Shown here: positions 57,275 to 64,000 of the stretch, piece after piece | How positions within the stretch are numbered: the first letter of the stretch is position 1 | Layout of the letters: each line of letters opens with the position of its first letter | NCBI GenBank assembly: GCA_021772935.1 | Contig: JAJFLA010000003.1 | Coordinates: forward strand, 25,989-89,988 | DNA from: Gammaproteobacteria bacterium | GTDB taxonomy: Bacteria > Pseudomonadota > Gammaproteobacteria > Xanthomonadales > SZUA-36 | Length of the DNA stretch: 64,000 bases | Reading direction: 5' to 3' | Position numbers and translations under genes: made by a program | The notes under the pieces: generated by a model | What the model was told of the DNA's origin: nothing | The model's input: the letters and a program-made list of their open reading frames with translations, nothing else | Databases searched by the model: none

Positions 57275-58122
57275 ACGATTTTTATCTCCAACTCAAGCGA
57301 GCTTTCTTCAAACTGCTGACCTTCAACCCATACAATCGCCCCTGTTGGGCATCGCGAAATTGCTTTTGGATCGGTCAACGTGTTCTTTTCATAGTTTATG
57401 ATAGCCAGGTTATTGATGATTTCAATCACACCTGGCTCCGAGTCAGCAACACATTTGTTACAGGTATTACAAGCAACGCTGCAAAGGTCTTCTGCAGCAT
57501 CGCCGTTGAGCAAATTCTTGCATTGTACGATGAGCTTCTGCTCGATGGGCATCAGCTCAAAAAGGTCCTTGGGGCATGCAATTACACAATCATTACATGC
57601 GGTACAAAGTTCAGGTATCACCACGGGCAGGGCATCTTCGTTCATATATATGGCATCGAGGAGGCAAGATACTTCACAATCAGCCAGACCTAAGCAACCC
57701 CATGTGCAGCCTTTCCCACCACCTGCCACAGATGCTTCTGCCTTGCATGTCTCAAGACCTGTATAATCTGAATTTCGTGCTGCTTCATTCTTGCCGCCCG
57801 CACACAGTAAACGAGCTACGCGTTTATTGGCTTCACCAGCATCAACACCCAGGTAACTGGCAACGTCGGTTACATCTTCTGCCCCCATCACCGTGCAGCT
57901 GGATGGATTCTCTTTTCCGGAGACTACGGCTTCCGCAAACGCACGGCAACCGGGCATGCCACAGGCGCCACAGTTAGTGCTTGGCAGTAACTCTTCCACC
58001 TCATCTATGCGTGGGTCTTCCCACACGTGGAACTTCTTGTTTGCCATCGCGATCAGGAAACCAAAAAAGAGTCCCACGCCGCCAAGAACCAGGGCAGAGT
58101 CTAAAATGGGGCTTCCGGTCAT
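57271..58122 (-). CDS. rnfB: Rnf electron-transport complex subunit RnfB
   Basis: A 283-residue ferredoxin-like subunit that accepts electrons from reduced ferredoxin. One N-terminal membrane helix (about residues 8-27) precedes the Fe-S domain NCGACGMPGCRAFAEAV (about 50-66). The C-terminal part has CTACNDCVIACP and a second set CSVACNTCNKC. Its C-terminus extends past the last motif with an IVNYEK-like segment and a further SRCPTGAIVWVEG motif. The gene sits between korAB-orf and nifJ rather than after rnfA, an unusual order. Confidence 0.95.
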   Translation of the reverse strand: MTGSPILDSALVLGGVGLFFGFLIAMANKKFHVWEDPRIDEVEELLPSTNCGACGMPGCRAFAEAVVSGKENPSSCTVMGAEDVTDVASYLGVDAGEANKRVARLLCAGGKNEAARNSDYTGLETCKAEASVAGGGKGCTWGCLGLADCEVSCLLDAIYMNEDALPVVIPELCTACNDCVIACPKDLFELMPIEQKLIVQCKNLLNGDAAEDLCSVACNTCNKCVADSEPGVIEIINNLAIINYEKNTLTDPKAISRCPTGAIVWVEGQQFEESSLELEIKIV

Positions 58123-58256
58123 TCGCTACGGACTCCATTTCGCTCACCGCAGCGTCTCTTCTCGTTAAGGTATTTGTAATTCATCAAGTTTGTCATTCCT
58201 TGCATCGAGCAAAATAGGTTCTCATCGCAGTGATCAAAGTAATCCCGTTACAGGGC

Positions 58257-59228
58257 CTATGCCGACAAATCAGATAAATTTGTTTGATTCAACAGCCAGG
58301 CTGAAAGCTTGCCTGCGGGGTCTGATGCCGCGTCTCCTGCAATTTCAGGAGGTACCGACAGGGATTCCAGCAAGGTGTAGTCTTCCGCTTGTTGAGCCGG
58401 GCTGATACCACCTATAGCACGCTTTCTGACTTCTTTTGGGAATGTCACCGAAATAAAACGTTCATAGGTCGTTGAGCCTGCTGACGGGTCGTGTACAAAA
58501 CTCACAGCAGTTGATGGAAGAAACGCAGCCACAGCGATGCCCTTGAATGCTGTAAAGGCCTCCAGACCTGCATCACCTATTTCCTGTTGCACAAACACAC
58601 GCGGAGATATCACACGTGACAAGGCTGCCGCTGGCGCATCGCCACTTACATTAAAAACAATCTTCATATTGGTATCAAGCAAGGGAACAATCGCTGAAGG
58701 TTTGAAATCAGCGCCAGATACCTCTACCACTAGCGCTGGGGCCAGTGCGCGCTCGGAGCTGTTCCACATGGTGTAGGGGAACCTTTCAAGTGTCGCTGCG
58801 TGTTTGTCTTCCTTGTATGCGCCACTTTTGGCCAAATCAACCACTCGTGCAGCCGCAAAAGCACGACCAATCGAGGCCAGTCTGACACTCAGTTGGTGTC
58901 CCAGGCCTTTGCCTTCTGCTGTTTTAATAATAAACAGGTCATCCCCTTGGGCGAGTAAAGATTTCAAGACCTCCTGTGCGGCCCGGACCGGCGCTTCGGC
59001 ATCAGCTTGGATACGGGCGGCCTTGGGGGTAAAAGAGGCAAAGCGTTCCATATTCATTTTGCCTTTTGCAAAGAACCCCAAAGTTTCATTCTGGTCGTCT
59101 TTGGTGTTACCTGAACCGGCCAACAAACCGCGTACCTGTTCCGCTGTAACCGTCAAGGCGGAATGAAACTGCTCAATACGTGGGCGAACTGCATCCAGTG
59201 CACAGACCCTTCGTTCCTCAGACTGCAT
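58257..59228 (-). CDS. Uncharacterised protein encoded between korB and rnfB
   Basis: A 323-residue soluble protein I do not recognise. It has no signal peptide, membrane span, Fe-S motif or nucleotide loop. It is alanine-rich and looks alpha/beta in its middle (VVEVSGADFKPSAIVPLLDTNMKIVF, represented by its core GADFKPSAIVPLLDTN). A conserved-looking FVQQEIGDAGLEAFTAFKG follows. GGGAG stands 9 bases before the ATG at 59228; a TTG seven codons upstream is in frame. The start overlaps korB by 11 bases, so it is translated with the KOR subunits. It could be an accessory or regulatory factor of KOR or NifJ. Confidence 0.7.
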   Translation of the reverse strand: MQSEERRVCALDAVRPRIEQFHSALTVTAEQVRGLLAGSGNTKDDQNETLGFFAKGKMNMERFASFTPKAARIQADAEAPVRAAQEVLKSLLAQGDDLFIIKTAEGKGLGHQLSVRLASIGRAFAAARVVDLAKSGAYKEDKHAATLERFPYTMWNSSERALAPALVVEVSGADFKPSAIVPLLDTNMKIVFNVSGDAPAAALSRVISPRVFVQQEIGDAGLEAFTAFKGIAVAAFLPSTAVSFVHDPSAGSTTYERFISVTFPKEVRKRAIGGISPAQQAEDYTLLESLSVPPEIAGDAASDPAGKLSAWLLNQTNLSDLSA

Positions 59229-60171
59229 AGCGATCAAACTCCCGTTCAAGCCCCTGAACCTTTTCTTCCGGGCTCACCGGTCTCACGGACCGAATTTCAT
59301 CGTAGACCGGAAAGCTGTCGTCGCGGAAGAAGATGCCCAGACGCAACATGTCTGTGCGCTGTGCCAGGGAACGCGCCTCATCAATATCCTTTGGGTCATG
59401 CACGCGACGTGCTTTGAAAAGCCTCTCCAGACCAGGTGCATCCACGCCATCTTCATGTACCAGTAACTCGGTCAGGTCAGGGTTTTTAATCTGATCCTGA
59501 AATACATCCGGTGTGAATTTGGGACAACGTTGCAGGATGCGGATAAAGGAAAAACCGGTGTGCTGATAGGCCGCCTGTAAGGTGGCATACATATGCGCTG
59601 GTACCCAGTCTGCCGTCTGGGCCACGAATGAAGCATTCGAAACTCCCAGGGTTGCCTGTAAGGGATTAAGTGCTGGCAACACTGAACCACGCGGAGAGGT
59701 ATTTGATTTATAACCCTGCGGTGTCGTCGGTGAGGTTTGGTTTTTGGTCAAACCATAGATGTTGTTATCCAGCAGAAGTACAGTCAGGTTCGGGTTGTAG
59801 CGCGTAGCATGGATCCAGTGTCCTGCACCGATGGAAGTGCAATCCCCATCACCCATCACAACAAAAACGTCCAACTCGGGCCGTGCCAGTTTGAGTCCCG
59901 TCGCGATCGGCAGAGCACGACCATGAATGCCATGAAAACCATATGCGTTGACGTAATGAGGGAAACGACTAGAGCAGCCAATACCCGAGACAAAGGCCAT
60001 TTTTTCGGGTTTAAGCTGTTCTTTTGCCAATAAACGCTTAACCGCATTCAATGCGCCGAAGTCTCCACAACCGGCGCACCACTTACCTTCGCGCGTTTGG
60101 TAGTCTTCTGCCACCAGACATTCTGAGGCGTCGTCTTCAATATCCAGAAGGGAAATTGCAATGCTACTCAT
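59218..60171 (-). CDS. korB: 2-oxoacid:ferredoxin oxidoreductase beta subunit
   Basis: A 317-residue TPP-binding beta subunit. WCAGCGDFGALNAV (about residues 31-44) and GIGCSSRFPHY are the Fe-S/TPP motifs; GDGDCTSIGAGHWIHATRYN (about 106-125) is the TPP-Mg motif; YGLTKNQTSPTTPQG is the usual KOR signature. With KorA it oxidatively decarboxylates 2-oxoglutarate or a related 2-oxoacid and reduces ferredoxin. It is joined to korA by an ATGA overlap. Confidence 0.94.
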   Translation of the reverse strand: MSSIAISLLDIEDDASECLVAEDYQTREGKWCAGCGDFGALNAVKRLLAKEQLKPEKMAFVSGIGCSSRFPHYVNAYGFHGIHGRALPIATGLKLARPELDVFVVMGDGDCTSIGAGHWIHATRYNPNLTVLLLDNNIYGLTKNQTSPTTPQGYKSNTSPRGSVLPALNPLQATLGVSNASFVAQTADWVPAHMYATLQAAYQHTGFSFIRILQRCPKFTPDVFQDQIKNPDLTELLVHEDGVDAPGLERLFKARRVHDPKDIDEARSLAQRTDMLRLGIFFRDDSFPVYDEIRSVRPVSPEEKVQGLEREFDRYAV

Positions 60172-62045
60172 TTGGACGCTCCTCTTTCACTTTTATCGAT
60201 AATCGAATTGTAAATATCATTGGGTCGAAGCGGCTGTCCCGGACAACTCGTCCAACAGTCGATATCAACCAGGGTTTGCGCGCGCAGCAGCCAGGCAAGT
60301 TGGCCATAGCGACGTGTTTCTTCCGTGATGTAGGGGTCACCAACGGTATCGGAGTAATTTATCTCCACAGTCATGACCTGCTTGAATCGGCTAAAGATTT
60401 CTTTCAAGCCGGGCTCCATGGGTGAAAGGAACGTCAGTTGGCAGGTAGAAATTTTCATGCCTTCCGCACGGGCACGATCAACAGCCTCTTCAATGGCACC
60501 CTGGGTGGAGCCCCAGCCAACCACCAGCAGATCGCCTTCCTCATCACCATAAACAGATGGGGGTATCAATGTAGATTGAAAAACAGCCAATTTGCGGCTG
60601 CGCATCTTACAACCACGTTCATTACTTTCCGGGTCATAAGATACATGGCTTTCTTCATCATGAGCCAAGCCCGTCACCGTGTGTTGACCACCCGGCGTAC
60701 CGGGAACAATACGTCTGGACAAACCGGTTTCGGAATCCCAATCATAAGGCCGCAAGCCTTCTGGCAATGCTGAAAAGTCGATCGGTTCTTGTTGCCAACG
60801 CACATCAAACTTGGGGCGTGTAAATTGTTGAACACCAGATGCCAGGTTGGCATCTGTCAGGATAATCACTACGCAACGGAAAGTCTCGGCGATACGACGA
60901 GCAGTCACCATGGCATGAAAACACTCTTCGATCGATCGCGGTGCGATTACTACCCGTGGTGCATCACCCGGTTGGCTATAAAGCGATGACAATAAATCAG
61001 ATTGCTCTACCTTGGTAGGTAAGCCCGTCGATGGTCCACCTCGCTGGACATTTAAAACGACCAGGGGGATTTCGGTCATGATGGCAAGGGCCAGGAACTC
61101 GGTCTTGAGCGCCATGCCGGGTCCGGAAGTCACAGTCAGTGCCACCTTGCCACCATAGGAGGCCCCCAGTGCCACACCGCAAGCTGCAATCTCATCTTCT
61201 GCCTGGTGAACCATACCACCATAATTTTCAATAATGGCTGCAAGCTCATGCGAAACCGAGGTTGCCGGTGTGATTGGATACATGGCACACATTTCCATAC
61301 CGGCGGCAACCGCACCCAGCGCAGCGGCCTGGTTGCCATTCATCACGACACGTGACTCTTTGGCAGGTACGGATTTTATTTGAAACTGAAAATCCAGATT
61401 TTCGCGTGCCCAGGCTATACCGTTTTTTACCAACTCGATATTAACTTCCGTAACCTTGGCGGATTTGTGCCGGAAGATATTTGCAATCTGCTTTTCAATG
61501 ATAGAAAGATCGCGTTGGTAAATTTCTGCAAGAAGACCGAGCGCAAACATATTTTTGCCATGCTGCGCGTTGTCCACCACTTTGAGTGTTTCTTCCTCGA
61601 TGGGGACTTTAATGAAGCGATAGTTTTTCGAAGACATTTCTTCCATCGCCTTTGCATAATTATTGCGGATATTTTCGTCCTCATGCTTCTCCCACATCGC
61701 TTCATGAAGAATAATGCAATCGTCATCAAAAGAATCGAGTCGGTGACGTGAAAGACATACCTGGTCATTAAACGCGACAGCCAGTTTTGATCGATCACCC
61801 CAGTTGGTTACCTTTTCCGTTCCAAATCGAACGATGTTTCCTGAAGTACTGGTCACGGTATGGTGCGGGGGTTCGATTTCGGCAGGAATAATCTCTACCG
61901 TCCAAACACCATTACCCATTTTGGCACATGTTTGTCCAAAAATTGTGGCACACTTTTGTGCACCCTCACCAGAGTTGGTAATGATCTCAACAGTGTGCTC
62001 AGGTACCGCAGTGACTGTCGTTTGGCTGTTAGCTGTCCGGTTCAA
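60168..62045 (-). CDS. korA: 2-oxoacid:ferredoxin oxidoreductase alpha subunit with fused gamma domain
   Basis: A 625-residue fusion. Residues about 20-190 are the gamma (CoA-handling) domain; about 225-600 form the alpha, pyrimidine-binding part with MNGNQAAALGAVAAGM, YPITPATSVSHELA and NVQRGGPSTGLPTKVEQSDL. The fused layout is common in KOR of proteobacteria and aerobic archaea. The apparent start is TTG at 62045 with GGGAG nine bases upstream; the next ATG (residue 43) would remove the start of the gamma domain. It is first in the kor-rnf operon and lies about 120 bases from an FNR-like site. Confidence 0.93.
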   Translation of the reverse strand: MNRTANSQTTVTAVPEHTVEIITNSGEGAQKCATIFGQTCAKMGNGVWTVEIIPAEIEPPHHTVTSTSGNIVRFGTEKVTNWGDRSKLAVAFNDQVCLSRHRLDSFDDDCIILHEAMWEKHEDENIRNNYAKAMEEMSSKNYRFIKVPIEEETLKVVDNAQHGKNMFALGLLAEIYQRDLSIIEKQIANIFRHKSAKVTEVNIELVKNGIAWARENLDFQFQIKSVPAKESRVVMNGNQAAALGAVAAGMEMCAMYPITPATSVSHELAAIIENYGGMVHQAEDEIAACGVALGASYGGKVALTVTSGPGMALKTEFLALAIMTEIPLVVLNVQRGGPSTGLPTKVEQSDLLSSLYSQPGDAPRVVIAPRSIEECFHAMVTARRIAETFRCVVIILTDANLASGVQQFTRPKFDVRWQQEPIDFSALPEGLRPYDWDSETGLSRRIVPGTPGGQHTVTGLAHDEESHVSYDPESNERGCKMRSRKLAVFQSTLIPPSVYGDEEGDLLVVGWGSTQGAIEEAVDRARAEGMKISTCQLTFLSPMEPGLKEIFSRFKQVMTVEINYSDTVGDPYITEETRRYGQLAWLLRAQTLVDIDCWTSCPGQPLRPNDIYNSIIDKSERGASK

Positions 62046-62302
62046 TTCTACTTACTCCCAACACCTGAAAAATCGAATAAAACGTATTCGGCTTCGCGGT
62101 GGATATATTAATATTAATTGTCAAAGGTTCGGAATGCATAGTAGGACATGATTCACTTGCTCAACTTGATATTTGTCAATTGATTTTGCATTGGTGATAA
62201 CCCCATAAAAACTTGTCAACAAGTCAATTCCCAATTGATATGTGCCGTTTCGATATGTTGCTCGTTTATGAGTGTATTCCATACTTGGAACTATCAATTG
62301 CG
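62046..62302. other. AT-rich leader of the kor-rnf operon
   Basis: No reading frame of note. It holds the FNR-like site (62166-62179), several TTGTCAA words, and a small dyad ACTTGT/ACAAGT near 62210-62225. The promoter of the operon is expected here, but no -10/-35 pair was chosen with confidence. Confidence 0.5.
62166..62179 (-). promoter_or_regulatory. FNR/Anr-type binding site upstream of korA
   Basis: The minus strand reads TTGACAAATATCAA, a full match to the consensus TTGAY-N4-RTCAA. It lies about 120 bases before the korA start. A site at this place would switch the kor-rnf-nifJ operon on when oxygen is low. The AT-rich setting raises the chance of a random match. Confidence 0.5.
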
Positions 62303-62513
62303 TTAAGGAACCTCTAATCTATTCATGAACCCGTAACCTTGCGTCCAAAATATCCAGCTTCGTCGTCGCTTCAACGCCTGCTCTTGGTGTGAATCTTCGC
62401 AATAGGCAGCTATTACGTTCAATTTACGCCTCGCCTAAAGGTGCCTACTGTTGGTGAATCTGAATATTTTGAGTCACAATCCACTTGCTCAGAATAAATC
62501 AGAGGCGCCTTAA
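62303..62513. repeat. MITE-like element with imperfect terminal inverted repeats
   Basis: The left end TTAAGGAACCTCTAATCTAT and the right end, read inward as TTAAGGCGCCTCTGATTTAT, are inverted repeats of about 20-25 bases around 160 bases without a coding frame. One end recurs at 31575 and 39136. No transposase is inside, so the element would depend on one elsewhere. No clear target-site duplication was seen. Confidence 0.6.
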
Positions 62514-62553
62514 TATTGTTACATCAATGAACCACGGGGTACAGGAGAGAACC

Positions 62554-64000
62554 ATGAGGGCACATCACGTTTTGCTGACACTCGTACTGGTTGTATCAGG
62601 CTGTTCCAAGTCACCAGACTCAGAGAGGGTGCCTATTACGGCTGACAAGCCACGTTCAACGGTTGCTGCGCCCGCTTACCCGGATATTGCAAGCCAGTCA
62701 AATATGCTGGCGAACGGCGAAAGCACCAGCGTGGAGATTGTCGCTGATGCGCTTTCAAAGGCCGCTCAGTTTGAGTCATTGAATGCTTTTATACACTTGA
62801 ATTCTTTGGCGGCTCTGGAAAAGGCCGAAGCACTTGACCGGAAACGTGCTGCCGGCATGCTGACAGGGCCGTTACATGGTATCCCACTGGTCATCAAGGA
62901 CAATATTCATGTTGCAGGTATGCCGAACACGGCGGGAACACCCGCATTGACCAATTTTATGCCGACGCTCAGCAATGAAGTAGTTAACCGGCTCGAAGAC
63001 GCTGGGGCCATTATTCTGGGTAAAACAAATATGCATGAGCTTGCATTTGGGATTACCAGTGACAACACCGGATTTGGTGCGGTCAGGAATCCCTATGACA
63101 ACAGCCTGATCCCGGGTGGTAGCAGCGGTGGTACCGCAGTTGCTATCTCGGCTGGAATTGTGGCGGCAGGTCTTGGTACTGACACCGGTGGATCGGTACG
63201 GATACCACCAGCGTTGACGGGTATCGTAGGATTCCGCCCAAGCATGGGGCGTTATCCGTCGGAGGCGGTTACACCGATTTCCAGAACCCGTGACACCATT
63301 GGCTTGCTGTCACGTACTGTCGCTGACGTGATCCTGCTTGATGCTGTAATCGTAGCGGGGGGCGCTGAGCTTCTGACTATTGCGCCGAGCGAGATTCGCC
63401 TGGGTGTGCCACGGGCGTATTTTTACCAGAACATCGATGCCGAGGCAGCAGTTGTGATCGAAGCCACGTTGGCACAATTGGCGGACGCTGGGGTGCAATT
63501 GATCGAAGCGGATATTCCTGAGATTGATATCTTGATGGAACGCAGTGCTTTCCCAATTGCATTTTATGAGGTGTTACGAGACCTGACGGCCTACCTGGAA
63601 GAGTTTGATACCCGTATCAGTTTTGCAGAGCTCATGGATGCGGCTGCCAGCCCCGATGTGAAAGGTGTTTTGGGTCTGGTGAGTGGTGATGGCAAAACCA
63701 GCGAGCAGGTCTATTCGGCGGCCATGGCTGCAAGACAGCAGCTCAGGAAGAACTTCAAGGAATACTTTGCGGCCGAGCGACTGGATGCAATCATTTTTCC
63801 AACCACCATTTTACCCGCCCGACCGATTGAAGGCAGCCTGGTATCAGTCGAGCTCAATGGTGAACAGGTTCCAACACTTCCGAGCTATATTCACAATACC
63901 GACCCTGCATCGATTGCGGCACTGCCGGGGCTCAGTCTGCCTGCGGGTTTGACCGCATCGGGTCTTCCGGTGGGTATGGAAATCGATGGGCCGGAGCAGA
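62554..64000 (+). CDS. Lipoprotein amidase (amidase-signature family), C-terminus beyond window
   Basis: The first 482 codons of an amidase-signature hydrolase, which cleaves amides. The signal peptide MRAHHVLLTLVLVVSGC ends in a lipobox (VSGC), so the protein is probably a membrane-anchored lipoprotein. The Ser-cisSer-Lys triad is visible: Lys in GIPLVIKDNIHV, the cis-Ser in PGGSSGGTAVAIS, and the nucleophile in GTDTGGSVRIPP. The family is usually 460-520 residues, plus signal peptide here. AGGAG precedes the ATG. The order GGSSGG...GTDTGGS is the classic signature. It may be exported to act on external amides; the substrate is unknown. No stop occurs before 64000. Confidence 0.9.
   Translation, partial: MRAHHVLLTLVLVVSGCSKSPDSERVPITADKPRSTVAAPAYPDIASQSNMLANGESTSVEIVADALSKAAQFESLNAFIHLNSLAALEKAEALDRKRAAGMLTGPLHGIPLVIKDNIHVAGMPNTAGTPALTNFMPTLSNEVVNRLEDAGAIILGKTNMHELAFGITSDNTGFGAVRNPYDNSLIPGGSSGGTAVAISAGIVAAGLGTDTGGSVRIPPALTGIVGFRPSMGRYPSEAVTPISRTRDTIGLLSRTVADVILLDAVIVAGGAELLTIAPSEIRLGVPRAYFYQNIDAEAAVVIEATLAQLADAGVQLIEADIPEIDILMERSAFPIAFYEVLRDLTAYLEEFDTRISFAELMDAAASPDVKGVLGLVSGDGKTSEQVYSAAMAARQQLRKNFKEYFAAERLDAIIFPTTILPARPIEGSLVSVELNGEQVPTLPSYIHNTDPASIAALPGLSLPAGLTASGLPVGMEIDGPEQ

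Noticed and set aside
1-64000. CRISPR arrays, tRNA or rRNA genes
   Set aside because: No regularly spaced direct repeats and no tRNA- or rRNA-like segments were seen in the intergenic stretches, although small RNA genes cannot be excluded by eye.

Overview
WHAT THE WINDOW SUGGESTS. Every base is part of, or next to, bacterial protein-coding DNA of moderate GC. The gene set is an Rnf electron-transport complex, NifJ, a two-subunit 2-oxoacid:ferredoxin oxidoreductase, an Rrf2 regulator, ArfB, a hybrid histidine kinase and REP-like hairpins beginning TGGGGTC. This fits a gammaproteobacterium, probably a facultative or microaerobic marine or sediment type. That placement is inferred from gene content only. 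No rRNA, tRNA or CRISPR was seen.

THE DOMINANT STRUCTURE. Bases 1-38012 form one spacer-less perfect palindrome: position x on one strand equals position 38013-x on the other. The centre, 19006/19007, lies inside a REP-like hairpin. Every gene left of the centre is an exact mirror of one on the right, with no indel. The right arm runs on naturally into unique sequence at 38013, in the middle of an acetyltransferase gene. The left arm is cut by the window edge at the mirror-image base. Long perfect palindromes are cut by SbcCD and are not stably kept in bacteria, so I read the left arm as a fold-back (assembly or chimera) artefact seeded at the hairpin. A true inverted duplication cannot be excluded. 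The 14 complete genes in 1-19006 should not be counted twice.

LAYOUT (right arm = genomic order). 19054-31414: a tightly overlapping catabolic operon, hyuA-hyuB-acyl-CoA dehydrogenase-B12 subunit-acyl-CoA mutase-FAD/FeS/Mo subunits of a molybdenum hydroxylase-class III CoA-transferase-epimerase-like protein. 31685-32719: a Rieske oxygenase. 32737-36791, opposite strand: a hybrid histidine kinase with a transposase-type HTH at its N-terminus, and a DUF6502-like protein. 37122-38468: a MIP18-type Fe-S protein diverging from a GNAT-Rrf2 pair. 38616-39035: arfB. 39353-43254: acyl-CoA synthetase, one BcrB/HgdB-type double-cubane-type reductase subunit, and its ATP-dependent activase. 43341-46516, minus strand: ketopantoate-reductase-like enzyme, TPR-Fic protein and NeuD-like acyltransferase. 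46724-62045, minus strand: korA-korB-unknown-rnfB-nifJ-rnfC-rnfD-rnfG-rnfE-rnfA-small Cys-rich membrane protein-apbE. 62554 to the end: start of a lipoprotein amidase.

HOW THE PARTS MAY WORK TOGETHER. KorAB and NifJ would reduce ferredoxin from 2-oxoacids. Rnf couples ferredoxin and NADH pools to the membrane ion gradient. Low-potential electrons are also what the activase/double-cubane reductase pair needs. A sequence matching the FNR/Anr consensus stands upstream of korA, suggesting induction at low oxygen. The hyu/mutase/Mo-hydroxylase operon looks like a CoA-dependent route for an unidentified cyclic amide, ketone or branched acid. Its mutase, epimerase-like protein and dehydrogenase each depart from their family's usual active-site residues, so I think the substrate is not methylmalonyl-CoA. 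This operon and the single-subunit reductase locus are the best candidates for undescribed biochemistry.
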